DNA from: Palsa-504 sp963795795
GTDB taxonomy: Bacteria; Actinomycetota; Actinomycetes; Streptosporangiales; Streptosporangiaceae
Assembly: GCA_963795795.1 (NCBI GenBank)
Contig: CAWCJS010000011.1
Location: forward strand, 170,913 to 234,912
Direction: 5' to 3'
DNA length: 64,000 nucleotides
This document shows, in pieces, positions 33,594-41,130 of the stretch. The position numbers and the translations under genes were made by a program. The number at the start of each line of letters is the position of its first letter. Positions within the stretch are counted from its first letter, which is position 1. Under the pieces are notes generated by a model. That model saw nothing but the letters and a program-made list of their open reading frames with translations. It did no database searches and was not told the DNA's origin.

Positions 33594-34235
33594 CTACGGG
33601 CTGCCCGGCTGGGTGGTGGCCGGCTGGGTGGTGGCCGGCTGGGTGGTGGCCGGCTGGGTGGTGGCCGGCGCGCCGAGCTGGACGAACAGCTCGAACGCCT
33701 CGGTGACGCCGCGGGTGTCGCGGGTGGCGAGCAGGTCGAGCAGCAGCCCGCGGGTGACGGCCATGCTCAGCCGCGCGGCGGCGGGTGCAATCACGGGGTC
33801 GGTTCCGCCCTGGGCGATGGCGGCCGTGAGCGGCTCGAGCCAGCCGGTCACCACGTGCTCGAGGAAGCCCTCGGTGCCCGGACGGCCGCGCAGGGCGTGC
33901 ACGTACAGCTCGAAGAACAGCCGTTCCTGCGGCCACAGGGCCGGATCGCTGTACCGGGCCCAGAACCGGCGCGCGTCGTCCGCGCTGATCGCACCTGCGT
34001 CGCGCAGCGTGATGCGTTCGGCTTCCTCGACGGCCAGAGTGACCGCGGCGAGCAGCCCCTCGCGGGACCCGAAGTGATACAGCAACATCCGGTGGCTGGT
34101 GCCGATCGCTGCGGCCAGTTCGCGCAGGCTGAGGTCCGCGATCCCGCCCGCCATGGCGATGGCGACGGCGGAGGCGAGCAGCCGGTTCCTGGCTGAGGCC
34201 GGCTCGTTTGGTTCGGGTTCTTGCGGCCCGGTCAT
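33594..34235 (-). CDS. TetR regulator with a C-terminal ATTQP repeat tail
   Basis: A 213-aa TetR-family regulator. Helix-turn-helix at about residues 18-62 (IAMAGGIADLSLRELAAAIGTSHRMLLYHFGSREGLL); the ligand domain follows (LFFELYVHALRGRPGTEGFLEHVVTGWLEPLTAAIAQ). After the normal end near FELFVQLGAP comes a tail of four ATTQP units and GSP, made by a perfect 15-bp tandem repeat. ATG 34235 is chosen; no ribosome site is visible, and a longer frame (to 34313) would cross the operator. It is divergent from an SRPBCC gene across two tandem operators, so it probably controls that gene and itself. Confidence 0.85.
   Translation of the reverse strand: MTGPQEPEPNEPASARNRLLASAVAIAMAGGIADLSLRELAAAIGTSHRMLLYHFGSREGLLAAVTLAVEEAERITLRDAGAISADDARRFWARYSDPALWPQERLFFELYVHALRGRPGTEGFLEHVVTGWLEPLTAAIAQGGTDPVIAPAAARLSMAVTRGLLLDLLATRDTRGVTEAFELFVQLGAPATTQPATTQPATTQPATTQPGSP
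33607..33666. repeat. Four perfect 15-bp tandem repeats (ATTQP coding)
   Basis: The unit GGCTGGGTGGTGGCC occurs four times without a mismatch and codes, on the minus strand, for four ATTQP units at the TetR C-terminus. Perfect identity at the DNA level means recent expansion or a slippage-prone site. The protein copy number may vary between strains. Confidence 0.9.
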
Positions 34236-34244
34236 GGCTAAGCG

Positions 34245-34274
34245 TACCATTTGGTACATGTTCCATTTGGTACA
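34245..34274. promoter_or_regulatory. Tandem TetR operators overlapping the SRPBCC start
   Basis: GTACCATTTGGTAC (34244-34257) is an inverted repeat (GTACCA and TGGTAC around TT). The 12-mer CCATTTGGTACA then recurs exactly 16 bp further on (34263-34274). They fill the short gap between the TetR start (34235) and the SRPBCC start (34258, inside the first repeat's edge). A bound TetR would block both genes. Confidence 0.65.
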
Positions 34275-34725
34275 GTCATCAGACCGAGTGCAAGTCGGGG
34301 CCGAGTCGGTCACTGGCGCCGCGCCGGAAGCCGTGTGGGCGCTGGTCGCGGACGCTACCCGCTACCCCCAGTGGGGACCGTGGAGCGCAGCCGGCTACCA
34401 GGGCACGGCCGGGCACGCTCTCGGCTCGGTGTACTGGCTGCGTTCAGCCAGCCGTGCCTACGGTCGCCACGTGACCTCGGTCGAGCGCGTCGAGGAGATC
34501 GACCAGAACTGTCGCCTCGTGTACACGGTGCTGGGCGGCATGCCGGTCCGCGGCTACCGGGGCGAAGTCGTGCTCACCCCCGTCGCCGAGGGAACCCGGA
34601 TCAGCTGGACCGTCAGCTGGGACAAGACCTTGCTTGGCCGGCTGGTCTGGCGCGGGATGCGCGATTTCTTGCCCGGAATGCTCACCAGCCTGACGACCGC
34701 CGCCGACCGCGAAGGCGGCGTCTGA
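34258..34725 (+). CDS. SRPBCC family protein (START-like fold)
   Basis: A 155-aa SRPBCC/polyketide-cyclase-like protein with a hydrophobic cavity fold: VTGAAPEAVWALVADATRYPQWGPWSAAGYQG, RLVYTVLGGMPVRGYRGEVVLTPVAEGTRISWTVSWD, LGRLVWRGMRDFLPGMLTSLTTAAD. It is a clear paralogue of the protein at 42745. ATG 34258 lies within the operator and would be leaderless; GTG 34288 is the alternative start. It is divergent from the TetR gene, so it is likely induced when that regulator binds its ligand. Ligand or substrate unknown. Confidence 0.82.
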   Translation: MFHLVQSSDRVQVGAESVTGAAPEAVWALVADATRYPQWGPWSAAGYQGTAGHALGSVYWLRSASRAYGRHVTSVERVEEIDQNCRLVYTVLGGMPVRGYRGEVVLTPVAEGTRISWTVSWDKTLLGRLVWRGMRDFLPGMLTSLTTAADREGGV

Positions 34726-34746
34726 GCTCCACACATCTATGCCTTG

Positions 34747-34800
34747 TTCAGGCGCTGCCGTTGCTGTTCCTTGGCTGCCGACGGCTCCCGTTTTGGCTCA
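34747..34800. repeat. Intergenic repeat, copy 1 (related to 48515-48544 and about 48750-48770)
   Basis: A 30-nt block (34747-34776) recurs at 48515-48544 with 27 of 30 identical bases, in the same orientation. Directly after it, GGCTCCCGTTTTGGCTC resembles GGCTCCCAGTTTGGCTC near 48750. In the second locus the two parts are separated by about 200 nt that include a tRNA-like half. Short repeated TTGGCTC units recall arm-type integrase sites; this reading is inference. Confidence 0.5.
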
Positions 34801-34844
34801 TCCGGTTATGTCTGGTCTGATAGCGGAGCGGAGAGGGTCTTACC

Positions 34845-35984
34845 GTGGAGACAGACGCATGCCGGGACGCGTTGACGCGAACGTGGCCAACCAGGCGGCC
34901 CTACATCACGGGCCGACTACGGCTGGCGTTTACTTGCGCCTCCATTCTGCTAATAGCCGTAGTCAGCGGGTGCGGCGGGTCGCCGGCACCACCCGAGCCG
35001 GGAGGCAACTCCCCAACGGGCGGCCAGTCCGCCGCCACCGCACAGTCCCGCGCCGCGCCGGCCTGGGGCGCAGCGATTAACCTCGACAACCGCCAAGGTG
35101 GCGAAGACCCGACGTCGGTGTCATGCCCATCCGCAGGCTTCTGCATGGCCGTGCTCGGATCGGGCTACGCGGCTAGGTACGACGGAACTACATGGAGCAA
35201 GCCCACGAGGCTAACCTCCCCTGCCCGTGAGCCCGATTCCGTGTCATGCCCGACCGTCAGCTTCTGCATGGCCGTAGACGCGCAGGACTCATCCACCTTT
35301 GGGTTTAACGGCAGCACGTGGAGTTCCGCTCCTGCAATTAACGACCCTGTCCCGAGCACCCAAATGGGCATGGCATCGGTATCGTGCTCGTCACCGAGCT
35401 TTTGTGCCGCCGTTGACAACGGCTCCCACGCGTTCACGTTCAACGGGACCTCCTGGAGCCCTGCCACGGCCATAGATCCTGGCCGCGAACTGAGCACAGT
35501 GTCTTGTCCGAACGCCAGCTTCTGCGCGGCCGTCGACTACGGCCCGGACGTGGTCACCTTCGATGGCACCTCCTGGACTAAACCATCCGCCATCGACCCC
35601 GGCAGCTACCTACAGGCGGTGTCGTGCGCATCGCCCAGCTTCTGCGTGGCCATCGATCGCAAAGGGAACGCGTTCACGTTCAACGGCAGCACCTGGAGCA
35701 CGCCCGTCAACGCCGATCCGAACGGTCTCACCATGGGTGAGGGCGGTATCTCCTGGCCGGTGGTGTCCTGCCCGACCAGTCACTTCTGCGCCGCCGTCGA
35801 CGGCGCCAGCGGGAACGTGGTCACCTTCGACGGCAGTACCTGGACCGCGCCCGTCAACATCGACTCGGAGGCCGCTAAGTCGGTCAGCGGATCAGTCCTG
35901 ATATTCCTCATGTCGGTGTCCTGCTCTTCCGCCGCGTTCTGCGTGGCCGGCGACTCCACGGGGGCTGCGTTCGTCCGAAGCTAA
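34845..35984 (+). CDS. Lipoprotein with seven cysteine-pair repeats (probable beta-propeller)
   Basis: A 379-aa predicted lipoprotein: an N-terminal hydrophobic segment with the lipobox VVSGC at Cys43, then a Pro/Gly-rich linker (about 45-75). The rest is seven repeats of about 42 residues, each with SVSCPxxxFCxAVD followed by FxGTxWSxPxxID. Each repeat has one cysteine pair six residues apart, likely a disulfide inside a blade; seven copies fit a seven-bladed propeller (inference). GTG 34845 with GAGAGGG 8 nt upstream is the start. The protein should be on the outer face of the membrane. No partner gene is obvious, and its base composition is a little lower in G/C than its neighbours. Confidence 0.78.
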   Translation: METDACRDALTRTWPTRRPYITGRLRLAFTCASILLIAVVSGCGGSPAPPEPGGNSPTGGQSAATAQSRAAPAWGAAINLDNRQGGEDPTSVSCPSAGFCMAVLGSGYAARYDGTTWSKPTRLTSPAREPDSVSCPTVSFCMAVDAQDSSTFGFNGSTWSSAPAINDPVPSTQMGMASVSCSSPSFCAAVDNGSHAFTFNGTSWSPATAIDPGRELSTVSCPNASFCAAVDYGPDVVTFDGTSWTKPSAIDPGSYLQAVSCASPSFCVAIDRKGNAFTFNGSTWSTPVNADPNGLTMGEGGISWPVVSCPTSHFCAAVDGASGNVVTFDGSTWTAPVNIDSEAAKSVSGSVLIFLMSVSCSSAAFCVAGDSTGAAFVRS

Positions 35985-36080
35985 TGGACGCGCCATCTTG
36001 CCCGGGAGCGTCCGGCGGTCATTATGTAGCTGAAGACGTGGCAATGCCGGCGTCCTGCCGGTCGGGGGTTGGGAGGCGGC

Positions 36081-37187
36081 GTGATCGGCCGGGACGGCGG
36101 GCTCGTGGTGCGTGACGTCGTGATCCGGGCCGTAGTGGTTCCGTTGCGACGTCCGCTGGCCACCAGAGTGGGAGATTTCCTGCGCTGGCCCCTACTGCTG
36201 ATCGATGTGAACACCGAGCAGGGCATCGTCGGCCGCAGCTATCTGGCTCCCTATCTGGACCGGGCGGCCGCCGTGCTGCTTCCGGCGATTCGTGATCTTG
36301 GTGCTGGGTTGCGCGGGCGGCCGGTCACCCCAGCTGCGGCATATGAAGAAGCTCGCAGGTGGTTCGGCCTGGCTGGGTATCAGGGCCTGGCTATGGCAGC
36401 GGTGGCCGGGCTTGACACTGCGCTGTGGGATGCGCTGGCCAAGTCGGCTGGGCTGCCGCTGGCGCGGCTGCTTGGCGGGACCATGGATCCGGTGCCGGCC
36501 TACAACAGCAACGGCCTGGGGCTCATCCCGCCCGCCTCGGCTGGCGACGAAGCGCTGGAGCTGCTATCTGAGGGCGGGTTCACCGCATTGAAGGTACGCG
36601 TCGGGCGCGCCCTCGCGGCGGATGACGTCGCCGCGGTCCGGTCCGTCAGGGAAGCGGTCGGCCACGAGGTGGTGCTAGTCGCTGACTATAACCAGGGACT
36701 GGACCTGGGTGAGGCACTGGAGCGCTGCCGGGCGCTGGACGCCGAGGGCCTGGCCTGGATTGAAGAACCATTGCGCTACGACGACCTTGATGGCCATGCC
36801 CGGCTCGCTCGTGACATCCTCACGCCGGTCATGCTCGGGGAGAACTTCTACGGTCCGCGCGCCATGTACCAGGCCATCCGGGCGCAGGCCTGCGACCTGG
36901 TGATGCCTGACTTGATGCGGATCGGCGGCGTGACTGGCTTTCTGCAGGCAGCCGCGATCGCGGATGTCGCTGGCCTCCCGATGTCATCCCATCTGTACCC
37001 GGAGGTCTCGGGCCACCTGCTACGCGTCACGCCATCCCGGCACTGGCTGGAATGGCAGGATTGGGCCCACCCGGTGCTGGCCCGCCCATTCGAGGTCCGC
37101 TCCGGCGCGGTGTACCTGCCAGACGTCCCTGGCAACGGCCTGGAATGGGACGACGATGCTGTCGCCCACTATCAGATGGAACTTTGA
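36081..37187 (+). CDS. Mandelate racemase/muconate lactonizing-type enzyme (enolase superfamily)
   Basis: A 368-aa enolase-superfamily member. The N-terminal capping domain ends near LAAVAGLDTALWDALAKSAGLPLARLLGG. The barrel has LKVRVG (the Lys-x-Lys/Arg base position), metal ligands VADYNQ, WIEEPLRYDD and MLGENFYGP, and the opposite-face acid/base DLMRIGGVTGFL and SSHLYPE (Asp-His dyad), which puts it in the mandelate racemase subgroup that acts on sugar acids or hydroxyacids. GTG 36081 with GGGAGG 4 nt upstream is chosen. It is not in an operon with transport genes, so the substrate is open. Confidence 0.87.
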   Translation: MIGRDGGLVVRDVVIRAVVVPLRRPLATRVGDFLRWPLLLIDVNTEQGIVGRSYLAPYLDRAAAVLLPAIRDLGAGLRGRPVTPAAAYEEARRWFGLAGYQGLAMAAVAGLDTALWDALAKSAGLPLARLLGGTMDPVPAYNSNGLGLIPPASAGDEALELLSEGGFTALKVRVGRALAADDVAAVRSVREAVGHEVVLVADYNQGLDLGEALERCRALDAEGLAWIEEPLRYDDLDGHARLARDILTPVMLGENFYGPRAMYQAIRAQACDLVMPDLMRIGGVTGFLQAAAIADVAGLPMSSHLYPEVSGHLLRVTPSRHWLEWQDWAHPVLARPFEVRSGAVYLPDVPGNGLEWDDDAVAHYQMEL

Positions 37188-37225
37188 CCCGCCATGTCGT
37201 GACAGCCGGTCATCTTGGGTTCGCG

Positions 37226-37618
37226 CTACGCCCAGAAATCCGCCGCGGCGGCGGGATCAGATGAGTAAGTCCAGACCTCGGTTACCTTGCCGTGCTCGGA
37301 GTGGATGACGTGGACAAGATTGAGCTGAAGATGCTTTCCCGACCGTTCGGCGCGCATGATGGCGAGTGCGACCGTGTGGTCATTGCTGACCAGGACGTCA
37401 TGCAGTTCCGTTTCGACTGTGCCCCCGGACAGCTCGGAGATCTTGCCAAGTACCGCCATTACCTGAGTGATGCCTAAGTAGTCGCCGGCGAGCAGGCCCG
37501 TGCCGGCAACATGCCAGATGATGTTCTCGGCAAAGAACTGATTCTGCAGCGCGCTGAAGTCTCCTCGGCCGAATGCGGAGCTGGCCGCCCACGCCAGGTC
37601 CTCGTCTGGCTGCGTCAT
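37226..37618 (-). CDS. SnoaL/NTF2-like protein
   Basis: A 130-aa NTF2-like protein: DLAWAASSAFGRGDFSALQNQFFAENIIWHVAGTGLLAGDYLGITQVMAVLGKISELSGGTVETELHDVLVSNDHTVALAIMRAERSGK. The central IIWHVAG and LSGGTVETELHDVLV strands are standard. GGAGG lies 4-5 nt before its ATG. It converges on the racemase gene (38-nt gap) and is divergent from the GNAT gene. It may be a small enzyme or a binding protein; the class does not allow a specific call. Confidence 0.8.
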   Translation of the reverse strand: MTQPDEDLAWAASSAFGRGDFSALQNQFFAENIIWHVAGTGLLAGDYLGITQVMAVLGKISELSGGTVETELHDVLVSNDHTVALAIMRAERSGKHLQLNLVHVIHSEHGKVTEVWTYSSDPAAAADFWA

Positions 37619-37810
37619 CGGACCTCCTGGAGGTCAATGTGGCGCACCAATCATCAACGCTCGTCGGCAGGCCGTCAAGGGGTCACTGGCGTAATTCGCC
37701 GGAACGCGCGATGGTCAGTGGACGGGAAGGCTCGTGCTAGATCAGGTCGGCCTGTATGGCGATCCCGGTCAAGTCGGCGCGGCAGTCCCTGCGATGCGTA
37801 GAGTCTGGCC

Positions 37811-38425
37811 ATGCTGGACTCGCTGACGCTACCGCCGCTGCCGACGCTGCGCGGCGAGTGGGTGATCTTGCGTAGCCCCCGGGACTCCGACGTTGATGAT
37901 CGGCTGCGCCATCCCATCGACCCGGAGGAAGAAGACGGCTACGGCTCGTCGTGGCGGCGGGAATGGGACGGCCGCCGCTACCACACCCGCGAGTATCTGA
38001 CCGCCGCCAGTTCCCGTTCAGAACCCCGCAGCTACACCTGGATGGTCGAATACGACGGCCACTGCATCGGCAGCGCCGGTCTTGAAGTGAACCGTGAGCA
38101 GCACTGCGCGGAATACACGGTGGGCTTGTTCGTCGCTTCCCTGCGCGGCCGGGGATTGGGCCGTGAAGTTACCCGGCTGGTGCTGGCCTGGGCGTTTGAT
38201 GTGCTGGGTGCGCACCGCGTTGAGTTGCAGGCGCTGGCCAGTAATAGCCGTGCCGTCAACTGCTACCTGGCCTGCGGCTTCCGTCAGGAAGGTGTCCGCC
38301 GGGAAGCTGAACTCTATCCTGACGGCTGGAAAGACTTCATCATAATGGGCATCCTGCGCTCCGAATACGCCGCCCAAGCCAGGATTGCTGGCCGGGCGGA
38401 TTCTGCCCAATCTCCTACCGCATAG
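37811..38425 (+). CDS. GNAT family N-acetyltransferase
   Basis: A 204-aa acetyltransferase of the RimJ/RimL-like (Acetyltransf_3) group. LRGEWVILRSPRDSDVDDRLR is the first strand-helix; YTWMVEYDGHCIGSAGLEVNREQHCAEYTVGLFVASLRGRGLGREVTRLVLAWAF contains the acetyl-CoA loop (RGRGLG); the end is VNCYLACGFRQEGVRREAELYPDGWKDFIIMGILRSEY. No ribosome site precedes the ATG, so a leaderless message is possible. Substrate unknown. A short hairpin follows the stop. Confidence 0.83.
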   Translation: MLDSLTLPPLPTLRGEWVILRSPRDSDVDDRLRHPIDPEEEDGYGSSWRREWDGRRYHTREYLTAASSRSEPRSYTWMVEYDGHCIGSAGLEVNREQHCAEYTVGLFVASLRGRGLGREVTRLVLAWAFDVLGAHRVELQALASNSRAVNCYLACGFRQEGVRREAELYPDGWKDFIIMGILRSEYAAQARIAGRADSAQSPTA

Positions 38426-38427
38426 CC

Positions 38428-38445
38428 GACGGTTTACGGACCGTC
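38428..38445 (+). terminator. Small hairpin after the GNAT gene
   Basis: GACGGT and ACCGTC, six-nt arms around a 6-nt loop, start three bases after the GNAT stop. There is no U-run; a weak terminator is the likely reading. Confidence 0.35.
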
Positions 38446-38703
38446 ACAGCTCAGCCGTTCTCCAAGACGGGGACTCAGTGGTTTCCGAGATCAATGGCCA
38501 GGACCTTGACCGGCCCCGGGGTGTATCAGTTCGGCCTACCCAGTCCTCCGTACAGGTGAATGCAAGAGGGCACCCCTTGCGCTGGAACACGATTCCTTCG
38601 TTATGGTCCTGCGGCCGTCGGCGCCGGGCGGTTGCCGCGCCGCGCACGCGTGACCGTTCCGGTAGCGGGGCAGATGCCGACGCCTGTACATCAGGGGTGT
38701 GTT

Positions 38704-39963
38704 GTGAGCAGTGGGAAGCCGCGCAGGCGTCAGAAGGCAGTGCTTCGCCTGGAGGCGACGCGGGCCGCCGCCACCATCGTCTACGCGATTCTGGCCCTGA
38801 TAGCTGTAGCGGTATGCGCGTCCGCTGCCTGGTTTCACGAAAACCCCACGCGGATACCGAGCCACGTCCCGGCATCAGCGCCTGCGATCGCCGCGATCGC
38901 CGCAGCCATCCTGGCGCTGATGCTGTTGACTGGGGCGGTCGTTAACGGCAGGCGGTGGCACCTGGCCCGCGCCGTCGAGCGCCTTTCGACCAATCCTTAT
39001 CTCGTGCGCTGCCTGCCGGGAGATAGCCCGCCTGAATTGCTTCCGAGGGCGCACCAGATTCCGCCGCTTGCGGTGGAGCTTGTCAAGCCGCGGAGACTTC
39101 CCAGGCCGCGGCGGCTTCGCCGCGTCACTGCGGCCGCCAATGTCACCGGCGATCGGCCGCTCTCGATCGCCTACCTCCGGCTATTCCAGAACCAGGCCCG
39201 GACCTTTACGTTCATTCAGGGCGCATGGCGCGAATTCGGCCACGTGCACTTCCTCCGGAGCGCGGCATCGGTGACACCCGCCGAATTCCGGCACGCGAAG
39301 AGCACAGGAAACCCGATCGGAATGTTCCTGACCTCGCGGGAGCAGTTCCTGGCCGAACTCTCCAAGCCGCCTCCGGCCCCCAGTGACAGGCACCGGCAAG
39401 TCTTCAGGAACATCGCGCCGCGCCCCATCAAAGTATGGGACCGGTACGGCGGCTACCTGCCGACGGGATATCTGTGTCATGGCACGATCTGGAAACTGGC
39501 AGTTGACGAGCTCCTCCGTTATGCCGATCTCGTGGTCCTCGACTTGTCCGGGTTCACCTCGCGCAACCTGAGTACCGAGTACGAGCTGCAGCGCGTCATC
39601 GATCGTGTCCCCGTAGAGCGCGTGATATTTCTCGCTGACGGATACAGCGACCGCCAATTCCTCGGCAGCCGGATCCAGTCCGCATGGCACAAGATGGCGA
39701 CTGGGTCCCCCAATTCCGGGGGGCAGCCAAGAACCGTGTACCTCTCGGTCACTGACCATTACCGTCAGCCCCAGCGAGCGCCGGTGATCGCCGGGGCACC
39801 GGGTCAGGGACAGGTGGTGATACAGCAGGCCCCCGGACCGGTCCGGCTAGAAGCCAGCCGAAGACAATCCCGCCGACTGGCCGCCGCAGCTCAAAGACGG
39901 GTGTTCCAGGCCCGGCAGGCCCCGCCCGTTCCTGGCGTTCATCGTCCCGATGAGCCTTGGTAG
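38704..39963 (+). CDS. Membrane protein with a TIR-like soluble domain (unknown function)
   Basis: A 419-aa protein with two membrane helices (about residues 21-43 and 59-80) and a soluble domain (about 145-345). That domain reads PLSIAYLRLFQNQARTFTFI, HFLRSAASVTPAEF, then YADLVVLDLSGFTSRNLSTEYELQRVIDRVPVERVIFLADGYSDRQFLGSRIQSAWHKMATGSPNSG. The alternation of strands and the DLSGF...STEYEL step recall TIR-like folds and a scattered bacterial family with the same DLxGF/VPxxRVxFLxD core. The tail (after about 370) is Pro/Arg/Gln-rich. GTG 38704 with AGGGG upstream is chosen. A membrane-anchored sensor or effector is possible, but no catalytic Glu of TIR NADases can be fixed with certainty. Confidence 0.6.
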   Translation: MSSGKPRRRQKAVLRLEATRAAATIVYAILALIAVAVCASAAWFHENPTRIPSHVPASAPAIAAIAAAILALMLLTGAVVNGRRWHLARAVERLSTNPYLVRCLPGDSPPELLPRAHQIPPLAVELVKPRRLPRPRRLRRVTAAANVTGDRPLSIAYLRLFQNQARTFTFIQGAWREFGHVHFLRSAASVTPAEFRHAKSTGNPIGMFLTSREQFLAELSKPPPAPSDRHRQVFRNIAPRPIKVWDRYGGYLPTGYLCHGTIWKLAVDELLRYADLVVLDLSGFTSRNLSTEYELQRVIDRVPVERVIFLADGYSDRQFLGSRIQSAWHKMATGSPNSGGQPRTVYLSVTDHYRQPQRAPVIAGAPGQGQVVIQQAPGPVRLEASRRQSRRLAAAAQRRVFQARQAPPVPGVHRPDEPW

Positions 39964-40192
39964 ACGAAGCCCCAGCCGGGCATAAGCTGGGCCCTCAGAT
40001 CTGGTCATTCTGCACGCTGATCGCGGTGGAGGTAGGCCAGCGGCGCGCAGGTTATCGTGTCGGCCTGGCCAGCGCCCGGCCTTGATGGCACGATTGCGGC
40101 ATAGTGGGCGCGGGCGGCCTTAACCGGCCTAGGGCTGCCTGGCGAACCGCAGGAGGTGTCGGCGGTACTCCGGTCGGCCAAGGGAGGGGTCA

Positions 40193-41044
40193 ATGACCAC
40201 CAGCGAACCTGTTCACACCGAGTCTCAGACGCACACGTGGACGATCGACGTGCCCAATCACCCGACCCGGGCGGATTCGCCTGAGTACGTGGCGGCGCGC
40301 CAGAAGATGAACGAGATCGCGGGCCAGGCCGTGGGGTTGATCTACGGGCCCGGACCGTTTGATGACCATCACGGTGGTGCACTGTGGCTTCAGGACGCCC
40401 AGGGCTGGTTCATGGTCCGCAACCTCGCCGGGATCGAATGGTCGGCGCAGTTCTGTGCCGACCCCGCCAAGGTCGACCTGCTGCGGCAGAACGCCAAGCG
40501 GCTGTATGACCTGGTTGCCCCGCAAGTCAAGGCGCAGCTCGACCCCGATGGCCTGCTGGACACGCCAATCCAGGACGCCGCCGGGGTTGGGAAGTGGACT
40601 GACTCGATCTTCAACGCGGGGGTGCCGCTGCATCCCGGTTTCCACACTGGCGTGCTGCCGGCGGCTGGTGCGCCTAGTCCTGCCGCTCCGGCAAACCCGC
40701 AGCCGGGCGCAGCCGGTGCGCCCGCCCCCGCCGCCCCTGCCGCCGCCCCTGCTGCGGCGGCAGACTCGCAGCCAGGCGGGGTGCACAACTACCCGACACC
40801 CATCGCTGACATCCAGCTGTTCAAATACGACGACTTCCAGCTATGGGTCACCGACGAACAGGGCAACCCGGCCGCGGTCGCACCCGTCGCCCAGCGCGGC
40901 AGCGGCGACGCCAGCGTCCATGTGCTCTACGCCACGCCAGGGTCGCAGCTAGCCCAGCAGAAGCAGGCGGCCGAGCAAGCAAGCCGCCCGCTCATCCTCG
41001 GACCAGGCCACCCGCTGTCAAAGCAGGCCTACCAGAACCAGTAG
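40193..41044 (+). CDS. Hypothetical protein, actinobacterial family (DUF6424-like)
   Basis: A 283-aa soluble protein. The N-terminal half (about 1-165) is well ordered: HTWTIDVPNHPTRADSPEYVAARQKMNEIAG, HHGGALWLQDAQGWFMVRNLAGIEWSAQFCADPAKVDLLRQNAKRLYD, TPIQDAAGVGKWTDSIFNAGVPLHPGFHTGVLP. A Pro/Ala-rich linker (about 160-195) leads to a second short domain (FKYDDFQLWVTDEQGNPAAVAPVAQ). I believe the first part is the family called DUF6424 in streptomycetes, but this is from memory. GGGAGG precedes the ATG. It stands alone between the TIR-like gene and the FAD oxidase. Confidence 0.6.
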   Translation: MTTSEPVHTESQTHTWTIDVPNHPTRADSPEYVAARQKMNEIAGQAVGLIYGPGPFDDHHGGALWLQDAQGWFMVRNLAGIEWSAQFCADPAKVDLLRQNAKRLYDLVAPQVKAQLDPDGLLDTPIQDAAGVGKWTDSIFNAGVPLHPGFHTGVLPAAGAPSPAAPANPQPGAAGAPAPAAPAAAPAAAADSQPGGVHNYPTPIADIQLFKYDDFQLWVTDEQGNPAAVAPVAQRGSGDASVHVLYATPGSQLAQQKQAAEQASRPLILGPGHPLSKQAYQNQ

Positions 41045-41130
41045 CCCAGGCACCGTCGGCGCCGGACATCGTTCAGCCTCATTTGCGCGCCCAGCAAATG
41101 GACTGTAGCCCGCTCGAGCATTGCGTGGCG

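Noticed and set aside
33607..33666. CRISPR-like array
   Set aside because: Four perfect 15-bp units without spacers, inside a reading frame; it is a coding minisatellite.
36081..37187. Naming the enolase-superfamily enzyme as a specific dehydratase or racemase
   Set aside because: The active-site pattern defines the subgroup only; there is no catabolic context to pick a substrate.
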